NCBI RefSeq assembly: GCF_019511375.1
Contig: NZ_JAEUAO010000002.1
Location: forward strand, 744,001-808,000
Direction of reading: 5' to 3'
Source of the DNA: Rhizobium herbae
GTDB taxonomy: Bacteria; Pseudomonadota; Alphaproteobacteria; Rhizobiales; Rhizobiaceae
Length of the DNA: 64,000 nt
The notes under the pieces are model-generated. The model was not told where the DNA came from and ran no database searches. It was given only the letters and a program-made list of their open reading frames with translations. A program made the translations under genes and the position numbers. Positions 9,364 through 17,401 of this stretch are shown here, one piece after another; the stretch's first letter is position 1; each line of letters starts with the position of its first letter.

Positions 9364-9497
9364 GACATCTTTCTCCGGATCAGTAGTACGACGGGAGCTA
9401 CGTCGAGCCCCTTGACGACGCGAATGCTATGACATCCAAAAACAACGCGGTATGGTGGCAATGTGGAAACGTTCTTCTCATTTTATGGAAGGCTTCG

Positions 9498-10394
9498 ATG
9501 GATCGTTTTGACGCGATGGCGGTGCTGTTGGCGGTGGTCGACGCCGGCAGTCTTTCTGCCGGGGCACGGCGGTTGAATGCGCCGCTGGCCACGGTCAGCC
9601 GCAAAGTGGCCGATCTTGAAAAGCATCTTGGCGTTCGCTTGGTCGTGCGCACCCGTCGCGGCGCCGCCCTGACGGAGGAGGGGCGCGCCTTCGTCGCCGC
9701 GTCACGTCGAATTCTCGAGGAACTGGACGCAGCGGAGCGGCAAGCCAGCGGCGATTATGGAGCGCTGCGTGGTGGGCTGCACGTGACCGCGCCGATTGCC
9801 TTCGGCGAGCGCCATCTGCTGCCAATTGCGCTCGAATTCCTGAAGGAGCAACCCGATATCAGCCTGCGGCTGACCCTGAGTGATCGGCAGCTAAGTCTGA
9901 CGGATGAGCAGGTCGATGTAGCCCTAAGGATTGGGCACCTGCCGGACAGCGCGATTATCGCAACACGGGTTGGTGCCGTCCGCCGGGTGATCTGCGCGAG
10001 CCCCGACTATCTCGCCCGCCGAGGAGTACCGCGTCAGCCGGAAGACCTCGCCCCGCATGATGGCATAAGCTTCCAGGGCTTCGCGACCGCTCCGGAATGG
10101 CGATACCGCCGGGACGGGGCGGCCTTCGCCGTCGAGCCGCGCCTCAAGCTCGCGGTCAACACGACAGAGGCTGCCATTCAGGCTGCGCTGGCCGGTATCG
10201 GCATTATTCGCGTACTTTCTTACCAGATCAACGAACATTTGCGCTCTGGCGCTCTGCAGGAATTGTTGGCGGAGTTCGCACCGGAGCCGCTGCCAGTAAA
10301 TGTCGTTCACGGACCAGCCGAACCGCTGTCGCTGAAGGTGAGATGCTTCCTTGACTGGGTCGGCCCCCGCCTGCGCGCGCGGATGGCGTCCTAG
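9498..10394 (+). CDS. LysR-family transcriptional regulator
   Basis: 298 residues from the ATG at 9498 (MDRFDAMAVLLAVVDAGSLS), a canonical LysR winged helix-turn-helix at residues 1-60, followed by a substrate-binding domain typical of the AaeR/DmlR subgroup (LHVTAPIAFGERHLLPIALEF). An upstream in-frame extension to 9429 is less likely. Divergent from the Tat MBL hydrolase gene, which is the probable target. Confidence 0.88.
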   Translation: MDRFDAMAVLLAVVDAGSLSAGARRLNAPLATVSRKVADLEKHLGVRLVVRTRRGAALTEEGRAFVAASRRILEELDAAERQASGDYGALRGGLHVTAPIAFGERHLLPIALEFLKEQPDISLRLTLSDRQLSLTDEQVDVALRIGHLPDSAIIATRVGAVRRVICASPDYLARRGVPRQPEDLAPHDGISFQGFATAPEWRYRRDGAAFAVEPRLKLAVNTTEAAIQAALAGIGIIRVLSYQINEHLRSGALQELLAEFAPEPLPVNVVHGPAEPLSLKVRCFLDWVGPRLRARMAS

Positions 10395-10782
10395 CGTTCC
10401 GGCTGTCAGACGCCGCTCCGTTATGACGGTCAGGCTCACTGGTCGTCGACCTATTGACGACCGCTTGCCCTAGCGGCCCGGAACGGACATCCGCCACCGG
10501 CGAGTTGATTTCCGCTTTGGCGCACAGGCGATGTGACGCCGCGGCCAGGCCGATGTCTGCTTGCAGGCAGGCCGATGATTTGCCTCCATGACTGATATGG
10601 GGCGCAAAGCGGCCAAGGCCGCGGCCCATTTGCTGCCGTTCGAGGTCGATCCGAGGAACGTGCGGTATGTGCTAGAATGCGGGCCCCAAGGCGGAATGCG
10701 ACAGACGCACTGCGAAGGGCGGTGTGTACCGGACTCCGCGTCCGAGAGCCGACATTGCGCTCTTGAAAGGGAGACGAGGACG
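10395..10782. other. Non-coding gap upstream of the sulfite oxidase gene
   Basis: 388 bp with no convincing gene. An in-frame open stretch from 10588 precedes the molybdoenzyme start but has no ribosome binding site and reads like untranslated leader. I see no repeat or tRNA here. Confidence 0.5.
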
Positions 10783-11892
10783 ATGCCGACACCAGAGCAA
10801 CCCGGTCTAATAGTTCGACAGAAATCCCCACCGAACATCGAGTTTCCGTTTGCGTCGCTCTCGGATTGGCTGATCCCGACCGAACTGTTCTTCGTGCGAA
10901 ACCATTTCCCGTCGCCGGACCTGGATGCGCGAGACTGGAGATTGCGCGTTGGCGGAGCGGTGGAGCGGCCGATCGAACTTGACCTCGAGAGCATCAAGGC
11001 GATGCGTAGCACGACTTTCACCGCCGTCGTCGAGTGCGCAGGGAACGGCCGCGTCTACTATGTGCCACCGAAAGAGGGGTTGCAGTGGCAGAACGGAGCC
11101 GTCGGCAATGCCGCGTGGACAGGTGTTCTTCTGCGCGAGATTTTGGAAATGGCGGGCGTCAAGCGAACCGCACGTGAGGTTCTGCTCGCAGGCGCCGACA
11201 GCGGCGTCGTCGACACGAATAAGAAAACGGCTTCTCCCGGCCCGATCGCTTTTGCGCGCAGTTTACCGCTTGAGAAGGCCATCGCTGACAGCACGATCCT
11301 TGCCTATTCGATGAACGAGGAGCCGTTGACGCGCGATCACGGCTACCCCCTACGCGCGGTCGTGGGTGGCTGGTTCGGCATGGCTTGGGTCAAGTGGATC
11401 ACGGATATCACGGTTGTGGAACAACCGTTCCTTGGCTACTGGCAGGCGCGCGACTATTTCCGTTGGGACCGCAGCCTAGGGGAACCCAGGCTGGTCCCTC
11501 TTGCGGAGATGGAGGTCAAAGCGCAGATCGCGCGTCCCGTGCAGGGGGCGCGTCTCATCGCCGGCCAACCGTATCGGATTTTCGGAGCCGCCTGGAGCGG
11601 AGAGGATGTTATCCGGCAGGTGCAGGTCTGCACCGGAGATGACCGGGGCTGGCGCGAGGGAAGGCTCATCGAAACAGAACGTCCCTTTGCGTGGCGCTTG
11701 TGGGAGTACATGTGGACCCCTGAAGAAGTGGGGCGATATAAACTGCGATGTCGCGCGATCGATGGGGCGGGGCGCGTGCAGCCCAACCTCCAGCATTCCG
11801 ACTGCGAGAGCTACGCGGCCAATTGGATCGTTCCGGTGGACGTTACGGTCGTTCCCGAGCCACAGACTTACGAGGAGGAATTCGTGATCTAA
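10783..11892 (+). CDS. Sulfite oxidase-family molybdoenzyme
   Basis: 369 residues. The ATG at 10783 follows AAAGGGAGACGAGG. The oxidoreductase molybdopterin domain covers about residues 30-240, with the molybdenum-ligating Cys85 in VVECAGNGR, and a Mo-co dimerisation domain covers about residues 260-365 (GRVQPNLQHSDCESYAANWI). No Tat or Sec signal is present, so a cytoplasmic location is likely, in contrast to YedY or SorA. Predicted reaction: oxidation of sulfite or a related compound to sulfate. No cytochrome partner gene is adjacent, so the electron acceptor cannot be named. Confidence 0.87.
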   Translation: MPTPEQPGLIVRQKSPPNIEFPFASLSDWLIPTELFFVRNHFPSPDLDARDWRLRVGGAVERPIELDLESIKAMRSTTFTAVVECAGNGRVYYVPPKEGLQWQNGAVGNAAWTGVLLREILEMAGVKRTAREVLLAGADSGVVDTNKKTASPGPIAFARSLPLEKAIADSTILAYSMNEEPLTRDHGYPLRAVVGGWFGMAWVKWITDITVVEQPFLGYWQARDYFRWDRSLGEPRLVPLAEMEVKAQIARPVQGARLIAGQPYRIFGAAWSGEDVIRQVQVCTGDDRGWREGRLIETERPFAWRLWEYMWTPEEVGRYKLRCRAIDGAGRVQPNLQHSDCESYAANWIVPVDVTVVPEPQTYEEEFVI

Positions 11893-12216
11893 TCACCGCA
11901 TGGGCGGAATGGCGGCTTGGCGCAACTGCGACCCGCGTAGTCACTGCGCCCTGTCCGTTTTGCAGCAACGGCGCCGGCGGCTCGATGACTGCTATGGGGT
12001 CGCAAAGCTGACGCTGCATGCTCAAGCTTCTATGTCCCTTTGGGACCAAATTGCGGGCCCCAATCTGACGCGAAATTGCAGACGTCACTTTTTGCGGTGT
12101 ACTGTGACGGCCATAAAGTGGATGTAACCAGGCCACCTTGGTCCTTGGATTCTGACGTGATGGGAACCTGCGTCCCTAAAGGTTATCGGGTTTGCGAGGA
12201 CCAGACGGGCACTGGT
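11893..12216. other. Non-coding gap between convergent genes
   Basis: 324 bp between the sulfite oxidase stop and the end of the minus-strand MBL gene. It contains a short hairpin GTCCC-TTT-GGGAC near 12034-12046 but nothing else I can assign. Confidence 0.45.
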
Positions 12217-13170
12217 CTAGCTCGCCTTGGCAAAGACGTAGGCGGCGCCCTTCCTCTCAGCAATGCCCAGCCCCGGATAGGTCCAGTGGAAGCCGAGCAT
12301 CTTGATCTTGTCGGTGGCGGCGCGATCGACGAGCTTCTTGCGGTTTTCGATCGCAAGGTCCGGGTTGGCGTCGAAGCCGAACTTCCACTCCGGGTGCTCG
12401 AACGAGACGATTTCGTTAGTCATCGCGTCGGCCGTGATAATCAGCCCTTCGCCACCCGACAATTCGAGCGAGATATGGCCTGGCGTGTGGCCGGGGGTGT
12501 CGAGCACTGATAGGCCCGGCACGATCTCATCGCCGCCCTTCACCATCGTCACGCGGTCCTTGACGGCGGCAAGACTGCGCTGGGCGCCCTTAACGAAGTC
12601 TCCCATTTCGGCCGGCATCTTGGACAGGAGCTCCGGGTCTGTCCAGAAATTCCATTCGGCACTGCCAACATAGTAGGCGGCATTCGGCAGGAACAGTTTG
12701 TCACCGTCAACAAGCGTTCCCCAGATGTGGTCAGGATGCGCGTGCGTGAACACCACCTTGGTCACCGCGCTCGGATCGATGCCCGCGGCCTTTAGATTTT
12801 CGGCAAGCTTGCCTGCCGTCGGCTGGAACTTGTTAGCCGACCCATTGTCGATAAGGACGAGATCCTGGCCTTTCTTGATCAACGGTATGTTCGTACCTAG
12901 TTCGGCATTGTCAGACGTCCAGCCGAGTCGCTTGGCTATTTCCTTAAGCTGTGCCGGTGACGCATCGGCAGCAATGATGTTGAGCGGCAGCCTAAGTGAA
13001 CCATCGCTAAACACTGTAACCTCGAATTCGCCCTGCACGAACTTCAGGGGCTCCGTGGAAAGCGCCAGCGCCTTCCACGGCATGGTTGATACCGAAGCCA
13101 AAGCTGCGCTGCCGACGAGAAACAGACGGCGGTTGAGCAGATGCAGCAGTTCTTCATGATCGATGGCCAT
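12217..13170 (-). CDS. Second exported MBL-fold metallo-hydrolase
   Basis: 317 residues. The start ATG at 13170 is preceded by GGGAGG. An Arg-Arg signal (LLNRRLFLVGSAALASVSTM, residues 11-30) suggests Tat export. The metal motif is THAHPDH (H143, H145, D147, H148), with GHTPGHISLEL and a final FHWTYPGLG. It shares the overall plan of the MBL protein at 8377-9363 but is clearly diverged, so they are not recent duplicates. It is convergent with the sulfite oxidase gene. Substrate unknown. Confidence 0.87.
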   Translation of the reverse strand: MAIDHEELLHLLNRRLFLVGSAALASVSTMPWKALALSTEPLKFVQGEFEVTVFSDGSLRLPLNIIAADASPAQLKEIAKRLGWTSDNAELGTNIPLIKKGQDLVLIDNGSANKFQPTAGKLAENLKAAGIDPSAVTKVVFTHAHPDHIWGTLVDGDKLFLPNAAYYVGSAEWNFWTDPELLSKMPAEMGDFVKGAQRSLAAVKDRVTMVKGGDEIVPGLSVLDTPGHTPGHISLELSGGEGLIITADAMTNEIVSFEHPEWKFGFDANPDLAIENRKKLVDRAATDKIKMLGFHWTYPGLGIAERKGAAYVFAKAS

Positions 13171-13902
13171 CGGCTGGTCCTCCCGGAACGCGCTCTGTCG
13201 AGCATCAAAGGAGCATATTACGCCTTGCTACCAAACTTCCGAAATCAAAATCGGACCCGCACGACTTACCTCCTTAAGCATTGAGCGACATCACTGCTTC
13301 GCCGTACCTGGGACGGGCTGTGTCGTGCGTCTGAACTCGGTCGAGATCATTTAACGGGCATCAATATACTCTGCGATGGCGGTTTTACACGCGAATAATA
13401 GGTTCAGCGCGCGCGTGGTTTTCAACCGCCAAATGAGCGTCCGCTTTCGTGGATTGTGTTGAAAAAGTCCGGCTTGAACCAGTGCTGAAGTACTCGCGGC
13501 ACTAGGGACAGGAGGGCCGCGTCAACCTCGATCGCGAACGCCAGGCGAGCTGAACAACCCGCTTCAACGTCGACTTCTTCAACATTATCCGCCCCAAAGC
13601 AGACACGCGCTGCCCGCGGAACGGTGACCGATCTGGGGGGCGAAAGCAGATTGACCGCTTTCAGCGTCCATACCGAGAATGCGGACGTTCAGGTTAGCTA
13701 GACCAAGGTCGCAAGCTGCCCCGAACGCTTGCGCGGCTCGGTTCGAACTGGCGCGTCTTCATTGCTGAGGAGAGGCCTGGACCTTGGCGGCTTCTCATCC
13801 CGTCAGTCCATCAGATACTTCCTAAAGAGTCCACATCAGGGCCTTGCATTGTCCGATCTGCGCGGCCAATCTTAGGGCAACTCCGACAGGGAGGGAAGCG
13901 CG
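13171..13902. other. Long non-coding stretch upstream of ldh
   Basis: 732 bp without a convincing gene on either strand; the only open frames are short and lack ribosome binding sites. A short string GTTGAAAAAGTCC near 13459-13471 resembles sequence often seen at the end of transposase genes, but no transposase homology can be demonstrated. The segment looks like eroded or recombined DNA. The last 20 bp hold the ldh ribosome binding site (AGGGAGG). Confidence 0.4.
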
Positions 13903-14835
13903 ATGAAAGTCGGCATTGTTGGGGCCGGCATGGTTGGCAGCGCGACTGCGTACGCCTTGGGTTTACGCGGCATCGCGAGCGAGGTCGTGCTGGTCGATCT
14001 CGATCCGGCTCTGGCCGAAGCACACGCGCTCGATATCGCACATGCGATGCCGTTTGCCTCAGGAACCTCGATTTCTCATGGAGACTACGATCATCTTCGG
14101 GATGCCGGTGTCGTCGTAATAGCCGCAGGGGTCGCGCAACGATCCGGGGAGACGCGAACCGATCTGCTGAGCCGCAACGCCGCGGTCTTCCGAACAGTTG
14201 TCGGCGAAATCACGCGCGTCTGTCCTGACGCGATTCTGCTGGTTGCGTCCAATCCGGTCGACATCATGACCCAGATCGCCACAGCCTATTCCGGGCTGCC
14301 AAACCATCGCGTGATCGGCTCGGGGACAATTCTCGATACCGCGCGGTTTCGTAGCCTGCTGGGGGCTCATCTTCGTGTGTCGCCGCGATCCATTCATGCC
14401 TATGTGCTAGGCGAACACGGCGACAGCCAAGTCCTGGCCTGGTCCGGTGCCAGGGCGGGCACAGTTCCTGTTGCTCTCTTCGGTGCACAGATTGGCGCTC
14501 CCGTTACCGACGCTGTCCGAGCAGAGATCGACAGCAAGACCCGCAACGCGGCCTACACCATCATCAAGGGCAAAGGCTCTACCTACTACGGAATTGGAGC
14601 AGGTCTTGCCCGGATCGTCGGCGCGATAAGGCAGGATGAACAGGCGGTGCTCTCAGTCTCGAGCGTCACAGCGTTGATCGAAGGTGTGCGCGATGTAGCT
14701 TTATCAGTTCCCCGCGTTGTGGGCCGCGAAGGCATTTCCACCGAATTGCTTCCTGACCTTGATACACATGAGCGCGCTGCGCTTCAACGAAGCGCTTCTA
14801 AACTTCGAGGCCTGTTCGAGGCGGTGACGCTCTGA
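13903..14835 (+). CDS. ldh: L-lactate dehydrogenase
   Basis: 310 residues with an N-terminal NAD-binding Rossmann fold (VGIVGAGMVGSATAYAL). The substrate-specificity position is Gln79 in AGVAQRSGETR, which marks lactate rather than malate dehydrogenases (malate enzymes have Arg there). The catalytic set is visible: Arg85, Asp145 and Arg148 in ILDTARFR, and His172 in GEHGDS. It reversibly reduces pyruvate to L-lactate with NADH in the cytoplasm. It stands alone, flanked by long non-coding stretches, which is consistent with acquisition or rearrangement. Confidence 0.92.
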   Translation: MKVGIVGAGMVGSATAYALGLRGIASEVVLVDLDPALAEAHALDIAHAMPFASGTSISHGDYDHLRDAGVVVIAAGVAQRSGETRTDLLSRNAAVFRTVVGEITRVCPDAILLVASNPVDIMTQIATAYSGLPNHRVIGSGTILDTARFRSLLGAHLRVSPRSIHAYVLGEHGDSQVLAWSGARAGTVPVALFGAQIGAPVTDAVRAEIDSKTRNAAYTIIKGKGSTYYGIGAGLARIVGAIRQDEQAVLSVSSVTALIEGVRDVALSVPRVVGREGISTELLPDLDTHERAALQRSASKLRGLFEAVTL

Positions 14836-15481
14836 TTCGAAGTCATCTGAGCCCGTGCGGGCCCTGACCGCGCGGCCACGATGATTTGACGAGAGCCCAG
14901 GTGAGATATGGGAGAACTACTCGAAAGAGGCCGAGGCGATCGGCACCGGGCTGGCCAGGACAAGTGATGCCCTGTGCTCCTATCGCCCCACGACGCTCAA
15001 GGGCGTCCACCATGACCTGCGACGTCTTCGTCGGTGGCGAGAGTAGCGACTGCGACTTTACCGCCGCGGAACTGATGGGCGGCTTTTTGCGTCCCGGCGA
15101 TAGGTGACGTACCGAAAAGGACCGCCTCGAGCTTGAGACGAGGCGGTCCTCGCGGATGTGATATCCGCGTACCCGGTGAGGAGTCGCGAGACACCGGGGC
15201 TGCCCGCCTCGTCCGGGGAGGACTCATGAGGCAAACGAGAACCTATCTGACAACCACCCCTTGCGAAATTATACAAAGGTTGCCCCACCATAGACCCATG
15301 TCCAAGCACGCCGCGCCGGCGTGCGTCGTTTCCATGTTGCATTCCATGTCGCGTGGATTAGCCGAGGACAGCCGGAAACCGTTGGAAATCAAGGGAACTG
15401 GATTGCAACATGACGCGACATGAAAAGAGCCGCATACGCTTGTTCGTCAGTCGCATCTTTTGATTTTGCTTTGGAAAGGTT
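14836..15481. other. Non-coding flank left of the integrated element
   Basis: 646 bp with no supported gene. It contains a terminator hairpin at 15118-15150. Two separate inverted repeats follow: CATGTTGCA (15333-15341) with TGCAACATG (15404-15412), and CATGTCGCGT (15345-15354) with ACGCGACATG (15413-15422). Such paired repeats beside an attachment site could be remnants of an earlier insertion. Confidence 0.45.
15118..15150 (-). terminator. Strong rho-independent terminator (minus strand)
   Basis: AGGACCGCCTCG (15118-15129) and CGAGGCGGTCCT (15139-15150) form a perfect 12-bp stem with a 9-nt loop. On the minus strand it is followed by TTTT. Before insertion of the element it would have lain about 330 bp downstream of tRNA-Gln. 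Confidence 0.65.
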
Positions 15482-15500
15482 TGGCTGGGGAACCTGGATT
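15482..15500. repeat. attL core: displaced 3' end of tRNA-Gln
   Basis: 19 bp identical to the last 19 bases of the tRNA-Gln gene including CCA (31382-31400). Sequence beyond it diverges after one inserted T. This is the usual scar of tyrosine integrase insertion into a tRNA 3' end. Confidence 0.85.
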
Positions 15501-15561
15501 TCGACAGCCGTTTCCAAAAAATGTTGACTTACAACGAGTTACGACATCTCGCAGGCGGCAA

Positions 15562-15581
15562 TGTGGGGGTGGTGTGTGGGG
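15562..15581 (+). promoter_or_regulatory. Candidate integrase arm-binding sites, left end
   Basis: Two TGTGGGG heptamers at 15562-15568 and 15575-15581, 13 bp apart, lie 62 bp inside attL. The same pair with the same 13-bp spacing and orientation occurs at 31309-31328 near attR. Confidence 0.45.
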
Positions 15582-15617
15582 TTGTCAACACTTCTTTGTA
15601 GGGGCGACCTTCTCCGG

Positions 15618-15718
15618 CATCACGAGCGCGCTGGCGCACTCGTGATGGTATCCCAAACGCCCCGCGAGGGGCGTGAGGCCCTTCCCCGGGGGAGGGCCGC
15701 AGCACCGCCCTTGGGCGG
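15618..15718. repeat. Cluster of four hairpins near the left end of the element
   Basis: Four successive inverted repeats: CATCACGAG/CTCGTGATG (15618-15626 with 15639-15647), CGCCCC/GGGGCG (15658-15673), GGCCCT/AGGGCC (15677-15698) and CCGCCC/GGGCGG (15705-15718). None is followed by a clear T-run. They could be a transfer, single-strand or excision-related structure; function is unproven. Confidence 0.45.
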
Positions 15719-15803
15719 GTGGGGGACATGGAAATCGTCATGTACATATACGTGAGCCTTCGTTAAGGCTCAGATGCTGTCACGGAAAATCAGCCCAACG
15801 AAA

Positions 15804-16223
15804 ATGCCCGAAACGACCGAACAACGCAGTCAAAATATGTCGCGCATTCGGAGCAAGGACACTGGCCCCGAAATGGCGGTGCGCCGGCTCGTCCATTCCC
15901 TCGGGTATCGGTATCGACTCCATAGAAAGGACCTGCCGGGAAAGCCGGATATCGTCCTCGGGCCACGCCGGAAGATAATTGAAGTCCGAGGCTGCTACTG
16001 GCACGCGCATTTACGGTATGATCCCACATGCTGGGAAGCCCGTTCGGCGGCAAAGTCCAATACGAGTTACTGGGGTCCCAAAATGGACCGCAATGTCGCC
16101 AGGGATGCCGAGAACCTTTCGAAGCTTCAGGACATGGGATGGCAAGTTCTCGTGATCTGGGAGTGCGAACTTCGTGACATTGAGGAGGTCGAGCGACGTA
16201 TCACTGACTTCCTCCAGGCATGA
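15804..16223 (+). CDS. vsr: Very short patch repair endonuclease
   Basis: 139 residues from the ATG at 15804; an in-frame ATG at 15774 is an alternative. Vsr nicks 5' of T in T:G mismatches that arise when 5-methylcytosine deaminates, and so normally accompanies a C5 methyltransferase. The sequence carries the family pattern: EQRSQNMSRIRSKDTGPE, then PGKPDIVLG with catalytic Asp49, then GCYWHAH with the Trp-His pair, and WGPKMDRNVARDAENLSKL followed by VLVIWECEL. It is first in a module with a cytosine methyltransferase and a restriction enzyme, at the left edge of the integrated element. Confidence 0.93.
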   Translation: MPETTEQRSQNMSRIRSKDTGPEMAVRRLVHSLGYRYRLHRKDLPGKPDIVLGPRRKIIEVRGCYWHAHLRYDPTCWEARSAAKSNTSYWGPKMDRNVARDAENLSKLQDMGWQVLVIWECELRDIEEVERRITDFLQA

Positions 16224-16378
16224 AGTAAACCTGTGGGTTCCTGCTCCGTTCACCCGGTTAAGCCTGGCGAAACCTTGTAACAATATCTTGACGGATGAAG
16301 CCGTTGCGCCGAGTCGAGCGGCGTGCTATCCCGGCTACGTTCTTGTTTTGTTCATGTATGTTCCTGTATGGAGGCCCG

Positions 16379-17344
16379 ATGTCTTTCACCTCACTTGAAA
16401 TGTGCGCTGGGGCTGGCGGTCAGGCACGAGGCCTTGAGCTAGCAGGATTCGACCATGCCGGCGTCGTCGAGATTGATCGCGACTGCTGTGCCACCCTTAG
16501 GCTGAACCGCAAGGAGTGGACCGTACACGAGGAAGACCTGACTCTGTTCGACGGCCGCGGCTACAAGGGCATTGACCTCCTCGCGGGCGGCTTACCGTGC
16601 CCGCCGTTTTCCATTGCTGGAAAGCAATTGGGGGACAAAGACGAGCGTAACCTGTTCCCTGCTGCCATTCGGTTGGTGAATGAGACACGCCCCAAGGCGA
16701 TCATGATCGAGAACGTCCGTGGATTTCTTGGAGCGGTCTTTGAGGGCTATCGGGGATTCATTCGGGGCGAACTGAAGAAACTCGGCTACGAGGCGCATTG
16801 GCGTCTATTCAACGCCAGCGATTACGGCGTGCCGCAGCTTCGCCCCCGCGTGATAATCGTCGCGCTTCGCGACGACATCAAAGATCGCTTTGAGTGGCCG
16901 ACTCCGTCGCCGGCCGATGCGCCAACCGTCGGCGAGACTCTGGTTGACCTGATGGGAGCGAACGGCTGGAAAGGGGCAAAGGCTTGGGCCAAGCGCGCGA
17001 ACGACGTTGCGCCCACCCTAGTTGGAGGAAGCAAGAAACATGGCGGCCCGGACCTCGGTCCGACGCGCGCGAAGCGGGCGTGGGCAACGCTCGGCGTAGA
17101 TGGTATGGGCGTCGCCGACCAGGCACCAGCTCGCGACTTCGTTGGCATGCCGCGCCTGACTGTCCGCATGGCCGCCCGCATCCAGGGCTTCGACGATGCG
17201 TGGGAATTCCATGGACGGAAGACAGCCGCCTACCGTCAGGTTGGCAATGCATTCCCGCCGCCCGTCGCGAAGGCGGTAGCCTCGAAGCTCCGAGAGGCGA
17301 TGGAGACGAGGGCGAGCCGTCCCGTTTCGGCACTCGCAGGTTAA
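16379..17344 (+). CDS. DNA (cytosine-5-)-methyltransferase
   Basis: 321 residues from the ATG at 16379, preceded by GGAGG. Motifs of C5 methyltransferases are all visible: motif I MCAGAGGQARGLELAGF, motif IV GGLPCPPFS with catalytic Cys74, motif VI ENVRGF (111-116), motif VIII QLRPRV and motif X RQVGNAFPPPVA. It transfers a methyl group from S-adenosylmethionine to cytosine within a specific site and protects DNA from the restriction enzyme encoded 43 bp downstream. Because that enzyme resembles NaeI, the site may be GCCGGC or similar; this is inference. The variable target-recognition region lies at about residues 180-270. Confidence 0.95.
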   Translation: MSFTSLEMCAGAGGQARGLELAGFDHAGVVEIDRDCCATLRLNRKEWTVHEEDLTLFDGRGYKGIDLLAGGLPCPPFSIAGKQLGDKDERNLFPAAIRLVNETRPKAIMIENVRGFLGAVFEGYRGFIRGELKKLGYEAHWRLFNASDYGVPQLRPRVIIVALRDDIKDRFEWPTPSPADAPTVGETLVDLMGANGWKGAKAWAKRANDVAPTLVGGSKKHGGPDLGPTRAKRAWATLGVDGMGVADQAPARDFVGMPRLTVRMAARIQGFDDAWEFHGRKTAAYRQVGNAFPPPVAKAVASKLREAMETRASRPVSALAG

Positions 17345-17382
17345 TTTCTTAACCTCCCGCTAACCATGTGCGGCGAACATCG

Positions 17383-17401
17383 GGCGCATGTCACATGCGC
17401 C
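17383..17401. promoter_or_regulatory. Perfect inverted repeat covering the restriction gene start codon
   Basis: GGCGCATGTCACATGCGCC has two 8-bp arms around TCA, and the first arm contains the ATG of the restriction endonuclease gene. It could be an operator for autoregulation by the methyltransferase or another protein, or an RNA hairpin that hides the start codon. Confidence 0.5.

Noticed and set aside
13459-13471. GTTGAAAAAGTCC as evidence for an insertion sequence
   Set aside because: No transposase frame, terminal inverted repeats or target duplication can be found around it.
13903-14835. Malate dehydrogenase as identity of the 310-residue oxidoreductase
   Set aside because: The specificity position is Gln79 rather than Arg, which points to lactate dehydrogenase.
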